64,000 bases of DNA from Symbiotaphrina buchneri. Its lineage: Eukaryota > Ascomycota > Symbiotaphrinales > Symbiotaphrinaceae. Positions 13,621 to 23,912 of this stretch are shown here, piece after piece. The stretch covers positions 124,001 to 188,000 of the forward strand of contig BCIG01000005.1 of the NCBI GenBank assembly GCA_001599915.1, given 5' to 3'. Position 1 is the first letter of the stretch; every line of letters begins with the position of its first letter. Below the pieces are notes generated by a model that saw only the letters and a program-made list of their open reading frames with translations, was not told where the DNA came from and did no database searches. The position numbers and the translations under genes are program-made.

Positions 13621-13756
13621 GGTCTACTTATAGCTGAGAGGCAGGGGGAAGTGGGTCGGCTCAGGCAAGTTTCAGACCTGGCCAGGGCAGGAGTGACGGA
13701 GGGCTGGAACTGTGGCCATCCATTCACCAACCGGGGAGGGGAAACACAGCTAGGGG
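13621..13756 (-). promoter_or_regulatory. Promoter of the CipC-like gene: TATA plus STRE-type repeats
   Basis: Read on the minus strand, CTATAAGTAG at about 13624-13634 lies some 145 bases upstream of the ATG. Three CCCCT elements (AGGGG on the plus strand at 13643-13647, 13737-13741 and 13752-13756) sit just beyond. CCCCT is the core of the fungal stress response element bound by Msn2/4- or Seb1-type factors. Spacing and number suggest a stress-induced promoter; binding is not shown by sequence. Confidence 0.5.
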
Positions 13757-15279
13757 CATACGTAGCACACCCGTTCTCTCCCTCTCGCCAATCGAGCGAG
13801 CAGGAGCAATCAATCTCCTGCAAGCCACACGGAGCGGGGCACTAGCACCACCGGAGGTTTCCTTTTAGGCCGTTATCTTACGAACTGCAGTTACGAAGCT
13901 CGCAGCTAAACCTTGCTGGTCAAGCACTGGGCTGATGTTCAGCTCGCATGTTCCTGGTTAAATCATGATGCAGCCACTCATAGGGTACAACAGTTGTCCG
14001 CTAACCCACGGCTCTTGCATCTCCCTCGCAGTGGTTGCAGGGAAGCCTGGCTCGGCGCGTGTTTCAAGGGTCCAGGCCAAGCAATGAATGACGCTATGTT
14101 TGTGAGCGCTTGCCCACCATGCACCGCCCTCCAGCAAACATCATGAACTCCTGGCCTTCTGAGAGGAATGTGAAGAGGCGGAGTGGAAGTTCAATGGTTA
14201 CAGTTGCCGCCGCTTACAACATAGCCACCATTATTACGTCGAAAGGTCCACTGCTGTCCATTCCATAAATGTCTGGTGGAGAAGCGATTGGCGTGTAAAA
14301 ATAGCGCGGGGGCAAGCAATTCCAAGATTGTCAAGCTGCCAAGCCCGCCGGTCAAGCTTCGTTGATGGCTTGGCTGATGTCTTGGGAAGATCGGGCCCCT
14401 AAGCATCATAGCGAGCAACGATGGCACGCTTCTTACCTCACGAATATGTGGCAGTTCTGAAGGAATGTTGGCCAGCTTCAGCCACGGAGTGTGATCGTCA
14501 CCAGCAATTGCTGTCTTCTAGAAGCTTCAAAGAAGACTGTGATCCGGAAATATAATTGTGATCCACATTGTCCTGGGCCATTGAAAGCGGGAGAAGCTTA
14601 CAGCAAACATAGCCCGCCACCCTCCCAAGAGAGAACGATTAATTCGAAACAGCATATCTCCGGCAGATCCAGGTATCAAGGCATCCTGATCACGTGTAGT
14701 AACTCAAGGGCTCAGCTTGAACTTTGCATAGATAGCTTCTTGAATATGGAATGGGCTTAAGACGCTGTTCGTACAAAAAATTACATTCGTTATTTGCTTT
14801 CAATCTCTCGGCAGAAAATGGGTTTGTCTGTATTCGATGGGCTTGATTTCCGCGAGGTAAGATAAATATAGGACACAAGATAAAGACTGCTGTACAAACA
14901 GTTGCAATGAGTTGCTGCTCTCGTCGTTGTGCTTGTTAAGGATTTGATTGCGGAGCGAGGGCTCCAGTACATTCATAGGAGTGATAATAATCTTTACCTC
15001 ATGGCAATAAGAATAGCTCGTCAATGAATAGTGATTGATGACCAGATTGCGTACTTGAGTAAGGGTAAAATTAAGTTCTTGCCGTCTTGTAAGAAGAGAG
15101 TCAGTGGTCTTCAATCCCCTCCTGGAAAAGTAGCTGTTGCAGGCTTCCAGCAAAGCCTGGCCCGCAGTCTCCGCGATCTGTCTGGCGGTGCAATTCTGTT
15201 TGCGTTGTTTGCACCGAACGGCGCTAGTGAACCACCGCATCAAATATGCCTGCACGTTCCAAAGCCACCACGGAGCTCA
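13757..15279. other. Gene-poor intergenic region
   Basis: About 1.5 kb between divergently oriented genes. The largest frame (minus, 14800-15255, 151 codons) overlaps the promoter and 5' end of the next gene and resembles nothing known. The part from 14,500 to 15,050 is AT-richer than its surroundings. I find no gene. Confidence 0.5.
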
Positions 15280-17597
15280 ATGCCTGCGCGACTTCCCAAA
15301 ACCGCTCAATCGCTCTTCCGGAGCTCGAGCCGGGCACTTAGGCTCTTCTACTGCCCGTCTTGTCAATTATGGCGGCGTACCGCATCGCGAACTGGTGCGA
15401 GTAGACCTCCGCCCTCGACCGCGCTTCGTGCGAGAACATATGCCTCGTTGGCTTCCTCGACGGCTATTAACGCGCCCAATGAGGTGCTGCCGGAGTACAA
15501 AGAGCTGTATGATGTGCTGAACGAATTGAAGGTGAAGGGCGCAAATTATGCTAATCTAAGTCGGCTGGGCCTGGCGTTGCGCGGCTTGGAGACCAGAGAT
15601 CCCGTTGTTAGAGTCGCGGGTAAATGTCACGATTCCTTCTGCTGAGGGAGTTGATCGCTGACGTTGGTGTGAAATAGTCCTTGGGCTTGATTCCCAAGCT
15701 TCGGCGCGTAAACTAGTGAGAGTGTTACTGGCAGATCCCTTGGGACCCGAAGCGCGATGGGAGAAACAGCTGGAAAGGATCGGGCTCGATGGTGGGCGCG
15801 GCGTGCTAATACGGTATGACCACGGTCTCCATACTGCTGGAAGAACGTTGCTTATCCGAAAATAGATGGGGAGAGACAGAAGATATCACCTCTCAGAGCT
15901 CGCCACTTTCCACCCTCTCAATAACATCACCAACGCTGAAACGACATAACCTCGAGATACTCATTTCGTCCTTGAGCACTGGCTTCGCGCCCAATGCTCA
16001 AGCGGATGCGGACTTTGACCCTTTGGAAGCCATTCTGGTCCCCGCTGTGGAGACGCCTGTTTCAGCCGGTGGGAGATTCGGGGTGGTCACATACCCCGTA
16101 CACAGGTCATTGTTGTTGGGAGACGGCGTGGACAGCATCGTTGCGTATGGCCGATATGCAGGGGACCGACTGAACCCTCAAACCACTGGAGACATGGTCA
16201 AAGCTGTCTTTGGCCTTCCCGCTCCCGCCACAGCATCTCAGCCGGACATGGCGTCGAGCTATGAGACAGTGGATGTGGCACTTGCGTCTACGTCCCTGGC
16301 CAAGTTCAGGGAAAGTCTGAGTAATTCCACGGTCTACGAGCAAGGGTGGTTCCGAAGCAACATGCCGACTTTAACAGGATGGCTCACGCAAGGTACCCAG
16401 CCACCTTCTCCGGGCGCAATGAAGCTCGTGATCCGCAACCTCATAGACTCGCTCATCTCCAGCGCCGAGTCCCAGCTCCTCAAGGCCGAGACTCGCCATC
16501 TGCAATCTCTCACAGCCGCAAGCTTCCCCGTCGACCACGCCCGCACCGCCATCCTAGCATCACTCTCCACCTGGGCCGAGCGCGCCCACACCGAGCTGCG
16601 CGACCAGCTAGATATCGCCTTTGCAGGGCGATCCTGGCGCAAGCTCGCATGGTGGAAACTCTTCTGGCGGGTCGACGACGTCGGCATGCTCACGTCCGAG
16701 ATCCTTGACCGGCGGTACCTCATCAACGCCGAGAAAGAAGCCATCTGGCTCGCCGGCCGCGTCGGCGGGCTCTTCACGACCCCCGCGCATCTCGCCGAGG
16801 AAGCCTTAACGGCGTCCACTAACGCCATCCTCTCCTCTCCTTCACCGGCTCCCAAACCGCGCCGCTTCGGCAGCGCACCCCCAGAGCCAACCTTCGCAGA
16901 CATCCTGCCTCTATCCCTCCGAACCGGCTCCACCGGCGGGGACGACACCGACCCGTCCACCTTCCACCCCTCGACGCAGCAACAGCCATGGCCGCCACAC
17001 ATCGCGCTGTCCCGCGCACATCTAGCGCACACGACGCTCCCGCGGCTCACCGCGCTCGCACAGACCCTCACGCTGCAGTCCCTCTCGGGCATCTCCCTCT
17101 CCGCCGCCCTCAGCGCGCTGACATACATCTCCCTCTCGCCCACCATCTCCGCCTTCACCAACCGCTCCTCCTCCGCGCTCGCCGACGCATCCGGCACTGC
17201 TCCCGCGGGGCTCATCCTCGACCCAGCCACCACCACCGCCGCCGTGGCAGACGCCGCCTCATCATCATCCTCCACCGCCGCAGCAGTAGCAGACGCAGTC
17301 GCAGCAACAGGAGCAGACCCTCTCTCCACCTCTCTAGCAATATTCGGCCTCGGCGCCGTATGGACGCTGCGCCGGCTGCAGCGTAAATGGGAGGCGGCGC
17401 GGGCCGCGTGGGAGGCGGAAGTCCGTGAAGAAGGACGCCGTGCGCTAAGGGAGACGGAGGGCGCGGTTAAGGAGGCGGTCGACGGCGCGGTGAGAGGGTT
17501 GAAGAGTAGTGAGGTCGATGAGGGGGTGGTGCAGGAGAGGAGGGTGGTGAGGGAGTTGTTGAGCAGGGGGAGGAGGGTTTTGGAGAGGGTGAAGTAG
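15280..17597 (+). CDS. Mitochondrial membrane protein, Mmc1-like (tentative)
   Basis: Three exons (15280-15619, 15678-15813, 15866-17597) give about 735 residues. The N-terminus is rich in Arg, Ser and Ala with few acids (ARLPKTAQSLFRSSSRALRL), a likely mitochondrial targeting signal. Later blocks include VLGLDSQASARKLVRVLLAD and YPVHRSLLLGDGVDSIVAYG. A central region with RKLAWWKLFWRVDDVGML and SEILDRRYLINAEKEAIWLAG precedes one probable transmembrane segment near the C-terminus (LSTSLAIFGLGAVWTLRRL) and a charged coiled-coil tail. I associate this layout with the fungal Mmc1 family, but the name rests on memory of motifs. Function unknown. Codon bias in the Ala/Ser-rich 3' half creates a long spurious antisense frame. 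Confidence 0.75.
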
Positions 17598-17907
17598 GGG
17601 AGATGCATGGAGAGGGGAGGAGGTTTTTGGAGGGTGTGAGATGACTAGATTCATGGACGGATGATGGGTTGGAAGGGTGGTGGAGATGAATGAATAGCGA
17701 GGGCAATGCGCCTGCAGCTGGGCGGCCTGGCTGGCCAGATGACTCTGTTGGTTGTGGTGGGCGGGAGATGAGAGTGTAGGCTTGTGGTTTGCAGTCGGGA
17801 TTTCTCAGCATCAAACTATTGCGCATGGGGTGCTGGATAGTAGGTTGCATAGTGCATAATGCATATATCAGAGTAGAGAGTATCCATTCTCCGCAGCGTT
17901 TGTAGCA

Positions 17908-18050
17908 CCAAATCATCAGCAGCATCATCATGAGGAGCATCATCGTCATCAGCATCATCAGCATCATCAGCATCACCATCATCAGTATCACCATCATCAG
18001 CATGCTCATCATCACCATCATCGGCATCATCAGTATCACCATCATCACAA
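17908..18050. repeat. CAT/CAG trinucleotide microsatellite
   Basis: About 140 bases made almost wholly of CAT and CAG/CAC triplets, for example repeated CATCATCAG units. Slippage-prone and non-coding. The long Met/Asp/His frames here are products of the repeat. Confidence 0.9.
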
Positions 18051-18134
18051 GAACCATGCATGCCATGTATGCGAAGCAGTGGGATATTAAAAAATCCTCT
18101 CAATCTTCTTCATCTCCCATCCCCAATAAGGCAG

Positions 18135-18207
18135 AGTAGTAGTCACGTAGTGGTCAAGCAAAGTAGTCACGTAGTAGTCAAGTAGTAAGGTAGTAAGTAG
18201 TAGTCTA
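18135..18207. repeat. Degenerate GTAGT/AGTCA-rich simple repeat
   Basis: Imperfect repeats of gtagtagtca and gtagtcacgtagt over some 70 bases, just after the CAT microsatellite. Low complexity only. Confidence 0.6.
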
Positions 18208-18998
18208 TTAATCATTACAACGAGCGAGGCAATCAATCTGCCTGCCTGCCTTCATTCTTCCATCCCGTTCCCATCGCCGGCCACGAAAGTATTCATTCAT
18301 CCACCTAGTAATTCTGCGTTCGGTTGCTCCCTTCACTCAGCACCGGAGCCAACATCAGAGAAGCCCAAAAATATCTCTCCCAATCACTCCCCTCCTCTCC
18401 CTCCATAGTAGAAGGTACGTTTGATTGATTTGTGGTTACAATGATCAATCCCGAATACGCAATGTCGGTGGATATCCAGCAACTCATCCATGCATCCATG
18501 CATGCATCCGTCACATCCATCATCGATTCAACGATGCATTCACAGATCACTATCCTCCAGCAAAGCCGACGAGGCTCGGTGCCAAATATCTCATGAGCAT
18601 TCAGCTCTAGACGTGCAAGCTCTGCAAATGCATCTGCACAATGTTGCAGACTAAAAAGGGGTATTGGTATGGTGCATAAAACACAGGACATGCTGGTAGA
18701 TATGTGACGACCACGAAGAAAGGTCGTGAAGGCATGTAATGTAGCCATGAAAGCGTAATATGGCTGTTGGGCAGAAAAAAGCCTGGTAGATAGAGTCGTA
18801 GGACATTGATAGCTTGTCCCGTAATCGAAGTTGTTTCGCTTCAGAAACTCGTAAGGTTTGGCCGTACAAGCCGACAGCCAGGGTGGTGAGTGGAAGGCCG
18901 AACAATCATTCTTCCTTCATAAAGCCTTCAATGGGCCTCAAACCCGTCTGCATCATTGTTTGAAGATCGTAGGAAGACACCATTAAAGCCTGCTCATC

Positions 18999-20270
18999 TC
19001 ATTCGTTCACACTCTGTTTCAATTCTCGATCGCTCAAGTCTGGGTTTGCAACGAACAACCGCACACCGCTCATCGTCATCGTCCTGTCATCCACACTTCC
19101 TCTCCTTCGTAGCTCATCGGCACTATAATCGCTATTCTTTCTCTGCAGACCCGTTCTGTTCTGCGCCGACGGCCCGGCCATCTGATCCACTCTCCCGAAG
19201 CTGTTCTCTCTGCTCTCGCCCGAGCTGGCACCACTGCCTCCACTACCGCCACCGCTTGCAAAGTAATCTCCGCTACCGGTGCTAGCACGAGGGTGACCCC
19301 GCGGAACGGGTGTTTCCAGATCACCAGGCACGCTGCCTACCGGACTGCGTTCATTAGGCGGTGTGTCCCCATTGCTGGACCCGCGGCTGACTTGAGAGTA
19401 TCTCAGGTTTGTGCCTCGTCGACTCGAGCCGACCGAGCTTCGGCCGCTACCAGCGCGGCGATGGTATGTGCCTGTGCGTTGACTATCCGTGTCATCATCG
19501 CTGCCGTTATCATTATCGACTTCGCTGGCTGAAAGACGCATTGGCACGCCTGCTCCGACCATGTTGGCCGCCGAATAGCCCTGTGTTTTCGGCACGCCAT
19601 GATGCCGTATCTTAGCACGAGCAACCATTGAGGAACCCATCATGCTGGAAGACCCCGATGAAGAGATCCGGTTCTGCGAGGTTGTGGCTCCAATCACTTC
19701 CATTGCAGCCCGCATCTTGGCCGCTTTTTGTTGAGCCAGTAGCCGCGGGTCTTCGTATTGTGAACGGTCGCACCAGACGGTGGCCTTCTGTTTCCGCATC
19801 AGGGAGACGTAGCTGGAGGGAGAGGTATTGCCGGATCGGGAGGATGTGCTGCGGCGAAGGGAGACGGATACCGAATTGGCGGATGTGGAGGTACGGATAG
19901 GGTTGAGGCTGCCGGAGGTATTGGTAGTAGATGTGGAGGCGGTAGCGTTGGAAAGGGTTCGGCGACTATTAGGATTATAGTAGGGAGCGGCAGCGCTGGA
20001 ATTGTAGGTGGCGGATGAGGCGACAGTCGGAGAGTAAGCTGACGACGGAGACATAGGAAAGACGGAGGATGAGGAAGTTCGTGAGTGTCGATGTAAGCTC
20101 GGGTTCATCTGCTGGCCAGCAACAGGGATCTGCATCTGATGATAGGACATGTCGGGGACAATCTGGGTTAGAGGTCGTAGAGGAGCATCTCGGCCGACGA
20201 GCTGCGACAGAGGTTTTCGGTGAGGCGGGAGTTGATAAGTGGGACCCCGCACGTCGACCATGATGGACAT
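18999..20270 (-). CDS. Serine-rich protein of unknown function with a conserved VWCDR motif
   Basis: Single-exon protein of about 423 residues. The open frame extends upstream to 20483, but only through a non-ATG codon; the first ATG (20270) gives MSIMVDVRGPTYQLPPHRKP. An additional 5' exon remains possible. Most of the protein is low-complexity Ser/Thr/Gly/Asn-rich and probably disordered. One compact block about 160 residues in, KATVWCDRSQYEDPRLLAQQ followed by KAAKMRAAMEV, is dense and charged and looks conserved. The C-terminal block (NSDYSADELRRRGSVDDR ... MSGVRLFVANPDLSD) may also be conserved. Many RxxS contexts suggest phosphorylation. I do not recognise the function. Confidence 0.75.
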   Translation of the reverse strand: MSIMVDVRGPTYQLPPHRKPLSQLVGRDAPLRPLTQIVPDMSYHQMQIPVAGQQMNPSLHRHSRTSSSSVFPMSPSSAYSPTVASSATYNSSAAAPYYNPNSRRTLSNATASTSTTNTSGSLNPIRTSTSANSVSVSLRRSTSSRSGNTSPSSYVSLMRKQKATVWCDRSQYEDPRLLAQQKAAKMRAAMEVIGATTSQNRISSSGSSSMMGSSMVARAKIRHHGVPKTQGYSAANMVGAGVPMRLSASEVDNDNGSDDDTDSQRTGTYHRRAGSGRSSVGSSRRGTNLRYSQVSRGSSNGDTPPNERSPVGSVPGDLETPVPRGHPRASTGSGDYFASGGGSGGSGASSGESRENSFGRVDQMAGPSAQNRTGLQRKNSDYSADELRRRGSVDDRTMTMSGVRLFVANPDLSDRELKQSVNE

Positions 20271-23200
20271 CGGAAATTCTTGGTTTGTTCCCTTTCCAGA
20301 AGGCACGGCAATTGCGAGGGTTTTTATTCGAAGGTGCCGGAAATGGTGAGGTGTGCTTGGACTAGTGACGAGGGCACGTTTTGGACGTTGGTCGACCAGC
20401 TCCTCGATCTGACGTTGACACGGTGGGATGCTGGCTGCTGATTCGTCGTCAGTCTCGTTTCTTAGAGGGCTAGGCTTCGGCAAGCGCTAAAGTAGGTTCC
20501 ATGACTGCTGAGCGGATGCTGGTGCCGACGAACAACTCATCAAAGTGAATTGACAGAATGCCCGACAGCACAACAACAGCGGCAAACATTGAACAAACAA
20601 GGTGAATTGTAAGGGAGAAAAGAAGGATGAAGTGGGTGGGCAAGCCTGGCAGAGATAGCTCGCACCGTGGTGTGTGTTGTTGCAGGACAGAACAAGCAGC
20701 AAGTGGAACACCAAGAGACAAGATGGAGAGCAGCCTTACCTGGTCCCAAACTCAAAACTGCTGCCCGCTTACTGCTTCAAGCCTATCGTCCAAGCACCCA
20801 GCCAGTCACCGCGCACCTCGTAAGCGAATGGAGCACCACTGGCACCGTGCCTTTCCTCTTCAAGCCTCGCCAACCGTCAGGATAAGACGAATCAGTCGAA
20901 TGGAACGAATCACACTCTCTCTTCAGCCGCAGCCCAAAAAGAAAGCGCTGGCTCTAAAGCACGTCGCTTTTGACGGCTTCCTTGGGATCTGACGATGTCT
21001 TCGTATCTTTTCCGGTCAACGAATCCCACGTGAAAGATAGGGACCCGTATCCCTTTTGTATCCCTTCTCCCTTTGCTCTGTTGTGTTCCACTGCGGCGTA
21101 GAAGTGTCTCGATCGAGTAAATGTGTGCAGTCGATTGGAATCAGGCTTATGCTCATGCGACAGGCAAGAGTGAGCAACTTGTAAACCGTCGTGGCTTGTA
21201 GCAGCTCTTGGTATCATCAGCTTAGAATGGCGCTCGCTCTTGGCAGTGTGGCTGCGAATGTGTGGAGAAAGACGAAGCTGATAGCAGCCAGCAATTCAAT
21301 GATTAAGCTGCGATAAGTCGTGCAGGACACATTACTGATCGGCGTAGATGAGAAGTAACGTTGCGGTTAACTCGCTCCAGTCAGCCTCTTTCAATTGCTT
21401 CTTCTGCGACAGCTGCTCGGCGTCGTATTATCGCATTGTGTGAGACGTGTGGTCTGACCATGGAGATCCTTTCTGTCCGTCAAGTTCAGAAGCGGACGTC
21501 GGGCTGGTTATGTACGAAATAGTCACTTCGTAACCCGGGCAGAGACTAAATAATCATTTCTGTATCTCGTACTGTGTTCGTACTACGGTGTTGACATCTG
21601 GCAGGCCTTCCTGCATCGACGACCGACTTCCCACTCTGCCCATTCCCTTCCAGCCTGTTCCCGACCAAATTGCGCCCGCGCCCGAGCGCCGTTGGGGCGG
21701 GGTGGGAAAAGATCGCGATTCAGCATGCCCATCGCCATCACCTCCTTCCGCCAGCTCGGACTAGCAACCAGTAGCCCGCCAACAGGGCTCCACACGCCCT
21801 TCTCCGCTCTTCGCACGCCAGCGCCGGAAGGCCACGATTCCCAGCCTCTGAGATCCGAACAAAGCATTTTGTGATAGGCCAGCTCGCCAGATTCTTAGGA
21901 CGATGTGTAAGTTCTGTGCTCGCGTACCTTACGTCAGTCGATCAAAGGCCCCACCAGAACTGAAAGAAGAGCTTTTAAAGCGCTCAAAACTTCACCACAA
22001 AGCTTACCGGTACGCGATACCCGTTGAAGTGGGCTTCCCGCGAGTCAATTCTTGCTCGAGACAGGTTTTTCTAGAAATTCGGCTTCCGGCTTTGGAAGGT
22101 CATCGTAATTACGAACAGATTTGTCTGTCAATTCACGATCCACGTTGTCGCTTCGAATGTCAGGCACCCTAAGGTAAGAAAGCTTGCGAAAGAACCGCTT
22201 TTCTGCGCTTTGTTCTGCGACGTTTCAGGACGCCAAAGGAAGCAACCGGAACGCTGATCCGCTGTCATCGTGAAGGACGCCTTTCGCACAACTCCGCTGA
22301 CGTTACGAGCAAGCTCCATCTACACCGTATGCCTTCGGCTCAAGTCCACGAGGGAGCTGCTTGTTGGTTAAGCATAACTCCATCTCAGCAAATCAATGAG
22401 CCATGACATTCCCTGTACGATGCATTTCCAGGCTTCTTTTCTCACGATGCGCTCTCCGCATCTTACCCCAGAGCTGTCCCTTCACCGCCGCCTACGTATT
22501 CGCAGATATATCCTCAAAATGGCCCCTGATTGCATCAGAACAACGCGGAGAACGGACAACTCACCTCGTAAAACCCCCGCAATACGCAATAATATGCCAT
22601 CACATCATCCATTTCCTGCCTGCTCTGTACACCGTACAATCCAAGCTCCAAAGCCCACGACCCCTGACTCCCTCTCCCTCAACCCCTGATCCCTCCCTCC
22701 TGTCACCTCCGCACTGAACATTCAGGCAATTCGGCCTAACTTGCCGAGAGCCAGTCATAATGCAGGGGACCGCATTCTTCTATGCCGGTTACCATTGCGA
22801 ACGTGCGTGGGCCGTTAACCCTCTCTCTTTGGCCAGCGTGGTCGTCCTTCCGGAAGAGGAAATGCTCATCTACCTTACTTCGTAGGGGAACGTGGGTGTT
22901 GTACCTTTCGTAGCGCTTGGTGTTGTTGCAGTTTCCATGATTTTGTGACAGCTGCGGACCGGGACTTGTTTCCTAAAGCAAGCTCGTTGGCCGAAACTCA
23001 GATCGGTAGCGAGGTGGGAAACAAGGCGCCGCACGAGGAGATGCCACCGTGCACACCTTACACTTCAGCCTTGCGATTTTTCGTCTTTGGCTGGAGTGGC
23101 CGTGCATACGAACGGGTGCGAGGGAATACGAATGCTTTTGAGAGATATTTACTTTTGCCTACGTCATTCTATAACTTCCTGGCTTGGTTGCGGCAGTTGG

Positions 23201-23912
23201 AGAGTCGGTGCTGTGTTTGTTGCCCGGATGATCTACAACGTCAATTGACCTCAAAGGTTCTTCTCTGCTGGAACTATCTTCGGGAGGGAGAATCCGAAAG
23301 GCAGTAACCCTCGGCACTTGCTGCTAGTCACCAGGTGCTCCCGTTTCTAGCTTTCCACATCTCGGATCCTGTTCCCGTCACCTCCTACTCGCGGACTTTG
23401 GAAGCTTCATTCAGGAGTGCCCCCTCCAAATATTCAGGAGTGCCCCCTCCAAATATACTAGAAGGTATGGTAAACAAAGCCCTAAGGATTCCTAACCGCG
23501 GAAGGACGCTTCGTCAGAACATTATAGTCTTCACTATTTCCCATATGCTTCTCACCCATCCCCAATGGAAGCCCGCCGTTTGGCTGGATAAACCCACCCG
23601 CCGCGCCCCACAGCCCGGCTGACTCCTTGAAAAGGGGCGCTGGTACCTGTAGATTTTGGCCAATCTTGCTCAATCTGAGTCTCGACGTACCGGAAGAGAT
23701 TCCTGTGGGAGGATATCCCAGGGAGTTAGGATTCAGACCGACTGGGCGGGGCTTTGTAGGCTGCAGGCCCAAGGGCTGGGTGATATATTCGTACGCGAGC
23801 CCCGCACGCATATGGGAGCACTATATAGTTCGTACAAGCACGTTACTCCTGACCGTCCCACCCTCCCCAAAAACGCCCTGGTAATGCAATTCCAACCCAA
23901 CACCGTCAACCA
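20271..23912. other. Long gene-poor region (about 3.6 kb)
   Basis: This lies between the start of the serine-rich gene and the end of the ABC transporter, both on the minus strand. It contains the 5' region of the former. Frames of up to about 120 codons occur on both strands, overlap each other and match nothing I know. One 23-bp tandem duplication is listed separately. I see no terminal repeats, transposase or RNA gene, though a small spliced or non-coding gene cannot be excluded. Confidence 0.5.
23409..23454. repeat. Perfect tandem duplication, 2 x 23 bp
   Basis: Two identical adjacent copies of a unit starting attcaggagtgccccctcc (23409-23431 and 23432-23454). Intergenic; the copies are exact, so the duplication is probably recent. 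Confidence 0.9.

Larger units (their letters stand above)
17598..18998. other. Intergenic region with simple repeats
   Basis: About 1.4 kb of 3'-flanking DNA between convergent genes. It holds a CAT/CAG-type microsatellite and a GTAGT-rich stretch, listed separately. No gene is supported. Confidence 0.6.

Noticed and set aside
14800-15255. 151-codon minus-strand frame with a CKQRKQNC segment
   Set aside because: The cysteine/lysine stretch hinted at a zinc cluster, but spacing does not fit and there is no further domain; it overlaps the upstream region of a real gene.
16334-17608. 424-codon open frame on the minus strand
   Set aside because: It lies wholly antisense to the conserved plus-strand mitochondrial protein in an Ala/Ser/Arg-rich, GC-rich part; codon bias explains the absence of stops.
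17908-18050. Possible CRISPR-like array
   Set aside because: The units are three bases without unique spacers; it is a microsatellite in a eukaryotic genome.
17467-18066. Met/Asp-rich frames of up to 199 codons over the CAT repeats
   Set aside because: They are translations of a trinucleotide microsatellite; no non-repeat domain is present.
20271-20483. 71-codon upstream extension of the serine-rich protein
   Set aside because: The frame is open but has no ATG at its head (it begins at TTG); without transcript data the first ATG at 20270 is safer.
22945-23307. 120-codon plus-strand frame in the gene-poor region
   Set aside because: Amino-acid composition is random-looking and there is no supporting motif or splice partner.
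20484-23912. Transposon or virus-derived element
   Set aside because: No terminal repeats, target-site duplication, transposase, reverse transcriptase or integrase motifs were found here or elsewhere in the window.
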